Origin: Candidatus Faecicola pullistercoris
GTDB taxonomy: Bacteria; Bacillota; Clostridia; Christensenellales; CAG-917
NCBI GenBank assembly: GCA_018714105.1
Contig: DVNW01000021.1
Span: forward strand, 127,900 to 164,224
DNA length: 36,325 nucleotides
Direction: 5' to 3'
Position 1 is the first letter of the stretch. Every line of letters starts with the position of its first letter. Shown piece by piece: positions 1-6,812 of the stretch. The notes under the pieces were generated by a model. It saw only the letters and a program-made list of their open reading frames with translations. It searched no databases and was not told the DNA's origin. A program made the translations under genes and the position numbers.

Positions 1-249
1 GGCGAAGACATCGTATGCGCAAGCCTTTCGTCCATAGTGCAGACGGCGGTACTCGGTATATTGCAGGTCGCGGGAATAAAAGCCGACTATGCGGTAGACG
101 AGGCCGAAGGGTATCTTAAACTTACTCTTCCGGGCGCGTTGAGCGCGGGCGCGAGACACGACGCGGACGTGATTCTTAACACTTTATTGCTGGGCGTATC
201 CGACCTTTACGAAGGGTTTTCGGATTTCATAGAATTGGAGGTAAAGTAA
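1..249 (+). CDS. prp: Ribosomal-processing cysteine protease Prp (5' truncated)
   Basis: The reading frame is open from the first base of the window, so this is the C-terminal part of a longer gene; an internal GTG at 37 is not the real start. It begins [12 protein letters not shown], which matches the Prp (YsxB) block holding the catalytic cysteine; the catalytic histidine would lie upstream, outside the window. Prp removes the N-terminal extension of ribosomal protein L27 during ribosome assembly in Bacillota. The stop is followed after one base by the L27 gene, the usual rplU-prp-rpmA order. The downstream L27 has the matching cleavable extension, which strongly supports the call. Confidence 0.9.
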   Translation, partial: GEDIVCASLSSIVQTAVLGILQVAGIKADYAVDEAEGYLKLTLPGALSAGARHDADVILNTLLLGVSDLYEGFSDFIELEVK

Positions 250-250
250 A

Positions 251-529
251 ATGTTTATAAAAATCCAACTTTTCGCGCATAAGAAGGGCGTAGGCAGTTC
301 GAGAAACGGCCGCGACAGCGAGTCCAAACGCCTCGGGCCCAAAAGAGCGGACGGTCAGTTCGTGCTCGCGGGGAACATCCTCGTAAGGCAGAGAGGCACA
401 AAGTTCCATCCCGGTAACAACGTAGGTATCGGCAAGGACGACACTCTGTTCGCGCTTATCGACGGCGTTGTACGTTTCGAAAGAAAAGGCAAGGACGACA
501 AACAGGTTTCGGTTTACGCGAAGCAGTAA
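251..529 (+). CDS. rpmA: 50S ribosomal protein L27, with Prp-cleaved N-terminal extension
   Basis: This 92-residue protein is a canonical bacterial L27: [20 protein letters not shown] near the N-terminus, then a conserved core with [16 protein letters not shown]27 reaches the peptidyl transferase centre of the large subunit through its N-terminal tail. Here the tail is preceded by MFIKIQLFA, the hydrophobic extension found in Bacillota, and cleavage is expected between Ala9 and His10 by Prp, encoded just upstream. The gap between the two genes is one base and GGAGG sits at the end of prp, so they are translated from one message. A hairpin terminator follows the gene. Confidence 0.98.
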   Translation: MFIKIQLFAHKKGVGSSRNGRDSESKRLGPKRADGQFVLAGNILVRQRGTKFHPGNNVGIGKDDTLFALIDGVVRFERKGKDDKQVSVYAKQ

Positions 530-554
530 GCGAAGTCTGAATCAACGCAAATTC

Positions 555-607
555 AAAAATTCCTTTAACGGCGTGTATTAAGTTACGGCCGTTTCGGGAA
601 TTTTTTT
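555..607 (+). terminator. Rho-independent terminator of prp-rpmA
   Basis: Two arms (AATTCC and AACGGC at 559-572, matched by GCCGTT and GGAATT at 588-602) form an interrupted stem with a three-base internal mismatch, followed by a run of T from 601. It ends the ribosomal unit before the next promoter. Confidence 0.8.
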
Positions 608-619
608 ATTTTATCCCCG

Positions 620-648
620 TTGACAAGGGAAACGCACTTTGATAAAAT
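620..648 (+). promoter_or_regulatory. Sigma-A-type promoter for first TM2 gene
   Basis: TTGACA at 620-625 and TAAAAT at 643-648 are separated by 17 bp. The GTG start at 673 follows a strong GGGGGGAG ribosome binding site at 661-668. Confidence 0.8.
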
Positions 649-672
649 CGTATTATAAAAGGGGGGAGCGGT

Positions 673-1167
673 GTGAGCGCGCATCTGGTAAAATGCGATA
701 ATTGCGGAAGAAGTTTCATAGGCGATACGTCGGCGCCGACTTTGCCTTGCCCGAACTGCGGATTCGATACCGTGCTTGCCAAAAGGCAGGAGGAAGAAAA
801 CAGGGCGAAAGAAGAAGCGGTAAAACGTATTTTCGATTTGGTTACCCTTGAAAAGATTAGGGCGTATCTCACCGAAAGCGATTACGAATATCTCGCCTGC
901 AAATTGCGGGATAAGCCGCAGTACGTACAAGCCGTCACTTCGCTTAAATTCAAAGATCCGCGCGTAGCCCTTATGCTTTCGGTGACGGCGGGCTCGCTGG
1001 GAGCGGACAGATTTTACGAAGGCAAGCGCGGTCTGGCCGTTTTAAAGGCAAGTTTCGGGGTTTTTACTTTGGGATTATGGTACGTGGCCGACTGGTTTTT
1101 AATAGTAAATTCGGTAAAACAGACCAACTATAAAAAAATTGCAAAGCTGTTGACCTTTCTTTGCTGA
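673..1167 (+). CDS. Zinc-ribbon/TM2-domain membrane protein (A)
   Basis: This 164-residue protein starts at GTG behind a strong ribosome binding site. The N-terminus has two CxxC knuckles (Cys8, Cys11, Cys26, Cys29), a typical zinc ribbon. A charged stretch follows (about residues 35-60), then a TM2 domain from about residue 95 with the hallmark GADRFYEGKRGLAVLK between two hydrophobic segments and a W-x-x-D-x-F motif in the second. TM2 proteins are small two-helix membrane proteins of poorly known function. It is a paralogue of the protein at 1466-1966. Its stop codon directly abuts the stop codon of the convergent XRE gene, with no room for a terminator. The function is unknown; the zinc ribbon is likely cytoplasmic. 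Confidence 0.85.
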   Translation: MSAHLVKCDNCGRSFIGDTSAPTLPCPNCGFDTVLAKRQEEENRAKEEAVKRIFDLVTLEKIRAYLTESDYEYLACKLRDKPQYVQAVTSLKFKDPRVALMLSVTAGSLGADRFYEGKRGLAVLKASFGVFTLGLWYVADWFLIVNSVKQTNYKKIAKLLTFLC

Positions 1168-1377
1168 TTATATATCGCTGAGTCCCAGCAGATAATCCGT
1201 CGAGACGTCGTAATATTTTGCAATTGTAACCAAAAGTTCCAGCGAGGGTTCCCGCTGGTTTTTTTCGTAATGCAGATAAGTTACGCTGTGTATGCCGAGT
1301 TCGGCCGAAATCTGCGCCTGAGTCAGGCGGCGTTCGGTGCGGAGTTCTTTAAGACGCGTTCCAAAAATTTTCAACAT
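1168..1377 (-). CDS. XRE-family (Cro/CI-type) transcriptional repressor
   Basis: This 69-residue protein is essentially one helix-turn-helix domain: RLKELRTERRLTQAQISAEL, then the recognition region and the C-terminal YYDVSTDYLLGLSD motif typical of HTH_3 regulators. There is no sensor or dimerisation extension. It is divergent from the second TM2 gene, and the 88-bp space holds two near-identical palindromes, one inside that promoter and one just downstream of it, the arrangement expected for a local autorepressor. AGGAAGG upstream of the ATG acts as ribosome binding site. DNA binding and repression are inferred from family and context; the inducer is unknown. Confidence 0.9.
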   Translation of the reverse strand: MLKIFGTRLKELRTERRLTQAQISAELGIHSVTYLHYEKNQREPSLELLVTIAKYYDVSTDYLLGLSDI

Positions 1378-1393
1378 AATAGGCCTTCCTGTA

Positions 1394-1422
1394 TTGACAT
1401 ATTACCAAAATGGTAGTATAAT
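1394..1422 (+). promoter_or_regulatory. Consensus promoter for second TM2 gene, with embedded operator
   Basis: TTGACA at 1394-1399 and TATAAT at 1417-1422 are both perfect matches with 17 bp between them. The spacer is occupied almost wholly by the first palindrome, so a bound repressor would block RNA polymerase. Confidence 0.88.
1403..1415. promoter_or_regulatory. Operator O1 (TACCA-AAA-TGGTA)
   Basis: A 13-bp inverted repeat with 5-bp arms and a 3-bp centre lies between the -35 and -10 boxes. The same 13-bp core recurs 31 bp downstream, about three helical turns. It is the likely binding site of the divergent XRE protein. Confidence 0.75.
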
Positions 1423-1431
1423 AAACACAAA

Positions 1432-1448
1432 ACTACCAAAATGGTAGT
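1432..1448. promoter_or_regulatory. Operator O2 (ACTACCA-AAA-TGGTAGT)
   Basis: A 17-bp inverted repeat with 7-bp arms shares the 13-bp core of O1. It sits just past the expected transcription start and directly before the GGAGG ribosome binding site at 1451-1455, so it could also act in the RNA leader. Confidence 0.72.
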
Positions 1449-1465
1449 ACGGAGGTTTTGATGAT

Positions 1466-1966
1466 ATGAAATGGATAAAAGTAAAATGTAAATCGTGCGG
1501 CAATATATTTGACCACGATCTGGATACGGGTACCGCGGCGGTATGTTCTTGCTGCAACTGTCTGAACAATATACGGACCGAGCCCGGGCTGCCTCCCGTA
1601 CGCGTGAGCGAGGTTAATGCGCCCGCGCCAGCGAACGTGGCCGCACTCAGTGCGATATCGAAATATTTCAATTCGGCAAACTATTCCTTTCTCGTTTCCG
1701 AGGCGAGAAGAAACCCCCGCATAATAAACTTGCTTCTCGAAGCGCGTTTCAAAAAGCCGGTTACCGGGTTCTGGCTGTCCTTTTTCCTCGGCGGACTTGC
1801 CGCAGACAGGTTTTATCAGGGAAAGACGGGCCTTGCGGTGTGCAAACTGCTGTTCGGCTGGATGACAGGCGGACTGTGGCCGTTGATAGATTTATTCCTG
1901 ATTATGAAATCCATACGCGAAACGAATTACGAAACGGCGATGGAAATTATAAACTATCAGACATAA
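1466..1966 (+). CDS. Zinc-ribbon/TM2-domain membrane protein (B)
   Basis: This 166-residue protein parallels the one at 673-1167. Cys8 and Cys11 form one knuckle, and a cysteine-rich cluster at 27-32 (CSCCNC) supplies the second, with more cysteines than needed for one zinc. A Pro/Ala linker follows, then a TM2 domain with GLAADRFYQGKTGLAVCK and a second hydrophobic segment ending in an L-x-D-x-F motif. The ATG at 1461 reads only two codons before a stop, so the start is the ATG at 1466, 10 bp after GGAGG. It is expressed from a consensus promoter with twin operators. The function is unknown. Confidence 0.85.
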   Translation: MKWIKVKCKSCGNIFDHDLDTGTAAVCSCCNCLNNIRTEPGLPPVRVSEVNAPAPANVAALSAISKYFNSANYSFLVSEARRNPRIINLLLEARFKKPVTGFWLSFFLGGLAADRFYQGKTGLAVCKLLFGWMTGGLWPLIDLFLIMKSIRETNYETAMEIINYQT

Positions 1967-1988
1967 AAGAGCTGAGGCTCTTTTTTTA
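1966..1988 (+). terminator. Terminator of TM2 gene B
   Basis: AAGAGC (1967-1972) and GCTCTT (1977-1982) form a six-pair stem with a TGAG loop, followed by a T-run. Confidence 0.75.
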
Positions 1989-1994
1989 TACCGC

Positions 1995-2023
1995 TTGATT
2001 TACGTCCGTTTATATTGTATAAT
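1995..2023 (+). promoter_or_regulatory. Promoter for ogg
   Basis: TTGATT at 1995-2000 and TATAAT at 2018-2023 have a 17-bp spacer. The GTG start at 2065 is preceded by GAAAGGGAAAG. Confidence 0.72.
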
Positions 2024-2064
2024 ATATTATAATATTATTTTTATTTTACGAAAGGGAAAGCGGC

Positions 2065-2901
2065 GTGAGTTTTTATATCGAAAACGGAAATATAGTCGTA
2101 GAAAACACCGATACCTTCGATATCGGCGCGATACTCGAATGCGGACAGGTGTTCAGATACGGAAACGAGGGAGGAGAATGGAGCGTAACGGCGGGAGATA
2201 GGCGCGCTTTCATAAAAAAAGAGGGAAATAAGACGATAATACGTCAAAATGACGAAAATTTTTTTGTAAAATACTTTGATTTGCACCGAAACTATGATAT
2301 AATAGTATCGGAATTAGAGGTTAAAAGCCCAATTCGGGCAGCAGTTGAGTACGGTAAGGGCATAAGAATTCTCAATCAGGAGCCCTTTGAGACGCTTATA
2401 AGTTTCATAATTTCGGCTAATAACCACATTCCGCGCATAAAATCGATTATAGAAAGGCTTTCTTTCGCACTCGGACGGGACTGCGGTGGTTATTATGCTT
2501 TTCCCTCTCCGCAGGCAATGGCGGGCGCGTCGGTCGATTTTTACAGATCAATAGGGGCGGGGTACCGCGCAGAATATCTCAAGCGCACGGCGGCGGCCGT
2601 TGCCGACGGTTTCGATCTTGAAGCGCTTTACGGTATGGACTCGGAAGAGGCGCGCGCAAAACTTATGTCCTTGAACGGAGTAGGCCCCAAAGTGGCGGAT
2701 TGCATTTTGCTTTTCGCATACGGGAAAACGGACGTGTTTCCCGTGGATACCTGGATTAAAAAGGTGTTCAGGGATATGTACGGCGACAATCTGTCCCCCG
2801 TTCAGATGTCCCGCAGACTGTCGGCGGAGTTTAAAAACCTGTCGGGTTACGCGCAACAATATCTGTTTTACTATAAACGTGCGACGGATAAAAAATATTG
2901 A
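2065..2901 (+). CDS. ogg: 8-oxoguanine DNA glycosylase/AP lyase (OGG1 type)
   Basis: This 278-residue protein has an N-terminal OGG_N-like region (ECGQVFRYG near residue 25) and a helix-hairpin-helix GPD domain. The motif LNGVGPKVADCILLFAYG contains the expected catalytic lysine (Lys209), and FPVDTW provides the conserved aspartate (Asp228). NNHIPRIKSIIERLS is typical of the OGG1 branch rather than Nth or MutY, and no iron-sulfur cluster cysteines are seen. The enzyme excises oxidised guanine opposite cytosine. The start is GTG. It has its own promoter and is followed after 26 bases by the small NYN gene, with no terminator between them, so the two are probably co-transcribed. Confidence 0.9.
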   Translation: MSFYIENGNIVVENTDTFDIGAILECGQVFRYGNEGGEWSVTAGDRRAFIKKEGNKTIIRQNDENFFVKYFDLHRNYDIIVSELEVKSPIRAAVEYGKGIRILNQEPFETLISFIISANNHIPRIKSIIERLSFALGRDCGGYYAFPSPQAMAGASVDFYRSIGAGYRAEYLKRTAAAVADGFDLEALYGMDSEEARAKLMSLNGVGPKVADCILLFAYGKTDVFPVDTWIKKVFRDMYGDNLSPVQMSRRLSAEFKNLSGYAQQYLFYYKRATDKKY

Positions 2902-2927
2902 GTTTATTAATAAGTGGAGGAACTACT

Positions 2928-3440
2928 ATGGCAAAAAAATTAGTTGTATTAGCCGATATCGAAAGCGTAAGGATTCCCTTTACCTCTTTTGAAAAGGCTT
3001 TGAAAGAAGTTTCCAAGCAAGGCGAAATCGCAACCGTTAAATTCTACGGGTATTCCGCCAAAAGGACCAAAGACTACGCCGAGTTTATTCAGGACAATAA
3101 CTATGACGCTCTTTCCGCTCTTCCCAGAAAAAGAAAGGGTAAACTTGACCTGCGTCAGGTAATCGACGCCGTTAAGTACGCTCAGTATCCCAACGTAGAC
3201 GGTTTCTTCATTATTTACGGCAAGGGCGATATCAAACCCCTTATTTCCTACCTTAAAGGCTTAGGCATGGACGTTATCGCGGGTGCTGCCGCTCCCGACG
3301 CCAACAGCGCTCTATGCAACCAGACCGTGCTGCTGGAAGGCGCGGCGATGCCCAAACCCAGAAAGGCCGCTCCCAAGAAGGCTGCTGCCGACGACGGCGA
3401 TGATTTGATTGCTCAATTGTCCGCTCTGCTCAAAGGCTGA
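2928..3440 (+). CDS. Small NYN/PIN-like domain protein (degenerate active site)
   Basis: This 170-residue protein starts at the ATG at 2928, behind GGAGG (2916-2920); an in-frame upstream GTG at 2898 overlaps ogg and lacks this site. It resembles LabA/DUF88 NYN domains: Asp10 in VVLADIESV, Asp74 in KLDLRQVIDAV, and FFIIYGKGDIKPLISYLKGLG where active members have SSDGD. Lys99 replaces the first aspartate of that pair, leaving Asp101, so RNase activity may be reduced or lost. The C-terminus is a lysine/alanine-rich linker followed by a short acidic amphipathic end. A fuller NYN protein lies at 8625-9719. The role is unknown; RNA binding is an inference. Confidence 0.7.
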   Translation: MAKKLVVLADIESVRIPFTSFEKALKEVSKQGEIATVKFYGYSAKRTKDYAEFIQDNNYDALSALPRKRKGKLDLRQVIDAVKYAQYPNVDGFFIIYGKGDIKPLISYLKGLGMDVIAGAAAPDANSALCNQTVLLEGAAMPKPRKAAPKKAAADDGDDLIAQLSALLKG

Positions 3441-3466
3441 TAAGGCGAACAAGACAAAAAGTTTTT

Positions 3467-3500
3467 CAAAATCGCTTTGCAAAAGGCGATTTTGTTTATA
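3467..3500 (+). terminator. Terminator after ogg-NYN unit
   Basis: CAAAATCGC (3467-3475) pairs perfectly with GCGATTTTG (3486-3494) around a 10-nt loop, followed by TTTATATAA. The weak T-run lowers certainty. Confidence 0.6.
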
Positions 3501-3584
3501 TAATATATATTATACTAACGTATAACCGTTTTGACTCAGGTTATGCGGGCTGAAAGGTTTATTAATTTTTAAAGAGGTATAAAT

Positions 3585-3791
3585 ATGGCAAAGGTTACTA
3601 TCGACAAAAACGCCTGCAAGGGTTGCGGACTTTGCACTCTTGCATGCCCAAAAAAAATTCTTGCCATATCTTCCACCCAAAGCAACGATAAGGGCTATTT
3701 TATCGTTGAGGTTACCGACCCCGACAAATGTATCGGCTGTGCGGCCTGCGCGATAATGTGTCCCGATTGCGTATTGGAGGTAGAAAGATGA
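3585..3791 (+). CDS. vorD: 2-oxoacid:ferredoxin oxidoreductase, delta (2[4Fe-4S] ferredoxin) subunit
   Basis: This 68-residue protein has two complete cluster motifs, CKGCGLCTLACP and CIGCAACAIMCP, each CxxCxxCxxxCP. It is the electron-transfer subunit that passes electrons from the TPP-enzyme core to free ferredoxin. It opens a four-gene set (delta, alpha, beta, gamma) whose stop and start codons overlap or nearly touch, and its TGA overlaps the next ATG by four bases. AAAGAGGT precedes the ATG. The operon could be named kor or vor; the vor choice follows the type of alpha subunit. No convincing promoter was found between 3500 and 3570. Confidence 0.9.
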   Translation: MAKVTIDKNACKGCGLCTLACPKKILAISSTQSNDKGYFIVEVTDPDKCIGCAACAIMCPDCVLEVER

Positions 3792-4852
3792 GCGAGAAAA
3801 AACTTATGAAAGGCAACGAAGCTATTGCCGAAGCCGCTATCCGCGGAGGTTGCAGATATTTCTTCGGATATCCCATTACTCCTCAGAACGAGATTCCCGA
3901 ATACATGTCCTGGCGTCTTTACGAGGTAGGCGGTTCGTTCGTGCAGTCCGAAAGCGAAGTGGCGGCCATCAATATGGTTTACGGAGCGGCCGGCGCGGGC
4001 GCAAGGGCCATGACGTCGTCGTCAAGCCCCGGCATATCGCTTAAACAGGAAGGCATTTCCTATATTGCCGGCGCGGAAATTCCCTGCGTAATAGTCAATA
4101 TGGTCAGAAGCGGTCCGGGTCTGGGCGGCATCCAGCCTTGCCAGGGCGACTATTTCCAGGCGGTAAAGGGCGGCGGCCACGGCGATTACAAGATGCTCGT
4201 ATTCGCTCCTTCCACCGTGCAGGAAGCGGTAGATATCATTTACACCGCTTTCGACAAGGCCGAAAAGTACCGTATTCCCGTTATGATACTCGGCGACGGC
4301 ATGCTGGGCCAGATTATGGAAGCCGTTACTCTGCCCGAAATGATAGACGTCACGAAGCTTCCCAAACACAGCTGGGCGGCCGACGGTACGGGCGTGGGCG
4401 AAAAACGCAGGATTATAAACAGCCTGTACATTCAGCCCGACGTTCTGGAAGAGATGAACAAAAAGCTTTACGCGCGCTACGCCGAAATGTCGGCTAACGA
4501 AGTAAAGGTGGAAACCTACAAGTGCGACGACGCCGAAATCGTTATTACAGCTTACGGTTCGGTTGCGCGCATAGCCAAAAGTTCGGTTGACATTCTGCGT
4601 GAAAAGGGCGTAAAAGCCGGTCTTGTACGTCCCGTAACGGTATATCCGTTCCCCTCGGAGACCTATCTGGCTCTTGCCAAAAAGGACTGCGTCAAAAAGT
4701 TTGTGTGCGCCGAGCTTTCCATGGGGCAGATGATAGAAGACGTCAAACTCGCTACCAATATGCTTAAACCCGTGGAATTCTACGGCAGGTCGGGCGGTAA
4801 CGTAATGTCGCCCGAGGATATAGTCGATTTCGTTTTGAAGGAGGGTAAATAA
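3788..4852 (+). CDS. vorB: 2-oxoacid:ferredoxin oxidoreductase, alpha subunit (VorB-type)
   Basis: This 354-residue protein starts at the ATG at 3788, forming an ATGA overlap with vorD; a longer in-frame ORF exists but runs through vorD. It shows KGNEAIAEAAIRGGCRYFFG and YPITPQNEIPEYM, the pyrimidine-binding TPP domain of the alpha subunit, and SSSSPGISLKQEGISY and SGPGLGGIQPCQGDY, characteristic of the 2-ketoisovalerate/2-oxoglutarate branch. With the beta subunit it oxidatively decarboxylates a 2-oxoacid to acyl-CoA. Length and motifs fit VorB, but substrate (branched-chain 2-oxoacids versus 2-oxoglutarate) cannot be settled from sequence alone. Confidence 0.9.
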   Translation: MSEKKLMKGNEAIAEAAIRGGCRYFFGYPITPQNEIPEYMSWRLYEVGGSFVQSESEVAAINMVYGAAGAGARAMTSSSSPGISLKQEGISYIAGAEIPCVIVNMVRSGPGLGGIQPCQGDYFQAVKGGGHGDYKMLVFAPSTVQEAVDIIYTAFDKAEKYRIPVMILGDGMLGQIMEAVTLPEMIDVTKLPKHSWAADGTGVGEKRRIINSLYIQPDVLEEMNKKLYARYAEMSANEVKVETYKCDDAEIVITAYGSVARIAKSSVDILREKGVKAGLVRPVTVYPFPSETYLALAKKDCVKKFVCAELSMGQMIEDVKLATNMLKPVEFYGRSGGNVMSPEDIVDFVLKEGK

Positions 4853-4853
4853 T

Positions 4854-5591
4854 ATGGCCGTTGTATTCAAGAAAACAAAAATGCTTACCGACGCCCATTT
4901 CCATTATTGCCCCGGTTGCACCCACGGCATAGCTCACAGGCTTGTGGCCGAAGTGCTTGAAGAAATCGGTGCCGAAGGACACGTTGTAGGTATTGCTCCC
5001 GTAGGGTGCGCGGTATTCGCTTACGATTATTTCAACTGCGATATGATGGAGGCTGCTCACGGCAGGGCTCCCGCAGTCGCCACCGGCGTAAAGAGGACCA
5101 ATCCCGACAACATCGTATTTGCCTATCAGGGCGACGGCGACCTTGCTTCCATAGGTATGGCCGAAATAGTGCATGCCGCTACCCGTGGCGAAAAAATTAC
5201 GGTTATTTTTATAAACAACGCCATTTACGGCATGACGGGCGGTCAGATGGCTCCTACCACTTTGATAGGGCAGAAGACCACTACCAGCATATACGGCAGA
5301 GATCCCGCTATCAACGGAAACCCCATAAGAGTATGCGAACTGCTTGCCACTCTGGACGGGCCGAGTTATATCGAACGCGTTTCTTTGCAGGACGTGAAAC
5401 ACGTTGTAGCCGCTAAAAAAGCTATCAAAAAGGCTTTCACGCATCAGATAGAGGGCAAAGGTTTCAGCCTTGTGGAAATCCTTTCCACTTGCCCCACAAA
5501 CTGGAAGATGTCTCCCGAACAGGCGCTTAATTACGTTGCGGAAGATATGCAGAAGTTGTTCCCCCTGGGCGTTTTTAAGGAGATAAAGTAA
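4854..5591 (+). CDS. vorA: 2-oxoacid:ferredoxin oxidoreductase, beta (TPP-binding) subunit
   Basis: This 245-residue protein carries the TPP-pyrophosphate/Mg motif GDGDLASIGMAEIVHAATRG followed by INNAIYGMTGGQ. HFHYCPGCTHGIAHRL near the N-terminus and GCAVFAYDYFNCD are typical of the beta subunits of this family. It forms the active site together with VorB and holds cofactor and probably an iron-sulfur cluster near the CPGC motif. It starts one base after the vorB stop, with GGAGG inside the end of vorB, and its own stop is one base before the next start, so the four subunits are tightly coupled. Confidence 0.92.
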   Translation: MAVVFKKTKMLTDAHFHYCPGCTHGIAHRLVAEVLEEIGAEGHVVGIAPVGCAVFAYDYFNCDMMEAAHGRAPAVATGVKRTNPDNIVFAYQGDGDLASIGMAEIVHAATRGEKITVIFINNAIYGMTGGQMAPTTLIGQKTTTSIYGRDPAINGNPIRVCELLATLDGPSYIERVSLQDVKHVVAAKKAIKKAFTHQIEGKGFSLVEILSTCPTNWKMSPEQALNYVAEDMQKLFPLGVFKEIK

Positions 5592-5592
5592 T

Positions 5593-6120
5593 ATGGAAAA
5601 AATTATTATAGCAGGTTTCGGCGGTCAGGGCGTACTGAGTCTCGGTCAGTTTATCGCCTATGCCGCTATGTACGAAAACAAAGCCGTAACCTGGCTTCCT
5701 TCTTACGGCCCCGAAATGAGAGGCGGTACGGCTAATTGCAGCGTCGTTGTGGACGACGTCGCGGTCGCAAGCCCCGTTATAGCCGTTCCCGATTGCCTTA
5801 TAGCAATGAATAAGCCCAGCCTCGACAAGTTCGTAAACAGCGTTCGTCCGGGCGGACTTATCCTGGTGAACAGCTCGCTTATTTCGGATAAAGTAGAGAG
5901 AACGGACGTCAAGGTTCTGTACATCGACGCGAACAAAATCGCTCATTCCATAGGCAACGACAAGGCCGCCAACATTATCGTACTCGGAGCTTATATCAAG
6001 CACAGCGGCCTGTTCGACAAAGAGGTTATGGTAAAGACGATTCAAAAAGTTTTTGCCGCTAAACCCAAAGTAATTCCTTCCAATATAGCCGCGCTCGAAG
6101 CGGGCTGGGCGCTGGAATAA
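5593..6120 (+). CDS. vorC: 2-oxoacid:ferredoxin oxidoreductase, gamma subunit
   Basis: This 175-residue protein begins IIIAGFGGQGVLSLGQFIAY and includes WLPSYGPEMRGGTANCSVVV, the standard blocks of the gamma domain, which binds CoA and completes the oxidoreductase. The end (NIAALEAGW) is also conserved. It is the last gene of the operon and is followed by a strong hairpin terminator. Gene order delta-alpha-beta-gamma is the usual clostridial vor/kor order. Confidence 0.92.
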   Translation: MEKIIIAGFGGQGVLSLGQFIAYAAMYENKAVTWLPSYGPEMRGGTANCSVVVDDVAVASPVIAVPDCLIAMNKPSLDKFVNSVRPGGLILVNSSLISDKVERTDVKVLYIDANKIAHSIGNDKAANIIVLGAYIKHSGLFDKEVMVKTIQKVFAAKPKVIPSNIAALEAGWALE

Positions 6121-6127
6121 ACACATT

Positions 6128-6160
6128 TAAACGCTTCCCTCTGCGGAAGCGTTTGTTTTA
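6128..6160 (+). terminator. Terminator of vorDBAC
   Basis: AAACGCTTCC (6129-6138) and GGAAGCGTTT (6145-6154) form a ten-pair stem with a six-base loop, followed by a T-rich tract. Confidence 0.88.
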
Positions 6161-6214
6161 TTAAACTTTATTTAACGTTCAATTTGTACAGTTGTATTAT
6201 TATCTTTAAAGATA

Positions 6215-6244
6215 TTTACACGGCGGCGTTATTTATGATATAAT
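6215..6244 (+). promoter_or_regulatory. Promoter for nfeD-floA operon
   Basis: TTTACA at 6215-6220 and TATAAT at 6239-6244 have an 18-bp spacer, 25 bp upstream of the nfeD ATG; ACGGAGG serves as ribosome binding site. Confidence 0.65.
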
Positions 6245-6268
6245 GATATAAACAAAACGGAGGCAGAT

Positions 6269-6799
6269 ATGTTACAGGAATTACAGCTACTGTTTACCGA
6301 AATGGGGCCGGCTGCGGCGGTATGTCTTATAGCAGGCCTTATATTCATAATTATCGAACTGATTATTCCCGGTTTCGGCTTTTTCGGAATTACGGGCGGC
6401 TTGTTGCTGCTGGCGGGAATAATTCTCAGGCTGATAGACGGCGGAAACGGCAATCCCGTGGCGCAGTTCTTTTTAATGCTGCTGATACTGATACTAATTC
6501 TCGGAGCGGCGTTCGGGCTGGTGGCTCTGGCGGCTAAGAAGGGCTGGCTTAACCGAACCTTTCTCGTAGATACCGGCAGGGCGGTTCCCGAAGGACGTAC
6601 CGAGGGTACCAAAGATTATTCCGGGCTAATCGGAAAAACGGGAACGACCGCCACCATGCTCCGTCCCGCGGGGATCGCGTTTATAGACGGAGTCAGGTAC
6701 GACGTCGTCGCTCAAGGCGAATATATCGCCAAGGATAAGGAAATAATAGTCGAGGCCGTAGAAGGCGCTCGTATTGTTGTTAAAGAAAATATAATGTAA
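6269..6799 (+). CDS. NfeD-family membrane protein (short NfeD1b type)
   Basis: This 176-residue protein has three hydrophobic segments (about residues 15-33, 36-55 and 65-90) containing the NfeD motif [20 protein letters not shown]. It ends in a small beta-rich OB-fold domain (about 118-172, [20 protein letters not shown]). It lacks the ClpP-like protease domain of long NfeD proteins. Short NfeD proteins are commonly encoded next to a flotillin-like or stomatin-like partner and are thought to help organise membrane microdomains. The neighbour here is FloA, 13 bases downstream, which fits that pairing and the Bacillus yqeZ-yqfA arrangement. Confidence 0.88.
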   Translation: MLQELQLLFTEMGPAAAVCLIAGLIFIIIELIIPGFGFFGITGGLLLLAGIILRLIDGGNGNPVAQFFLMLLILILILGAAFGLVALAAKKGWLNRTFLVDTGRAVPEGRTEGTKDYSGLIGKTGTTATMLRPAGIAFIDGVRYDVVAQGEYIAKDKEIIVEAVEGARIVVKENIM

Positions 6800-6812
6800 T
6801 ACGGAGGTTTTT

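Noticed and set aside
3492-3563. Promoter for vorDBAC
   Set aside because: TTGTTT, TATACT and TTGACT occur, but no pair has both good matches and a 16-18 bp spacer, so none was annotated.
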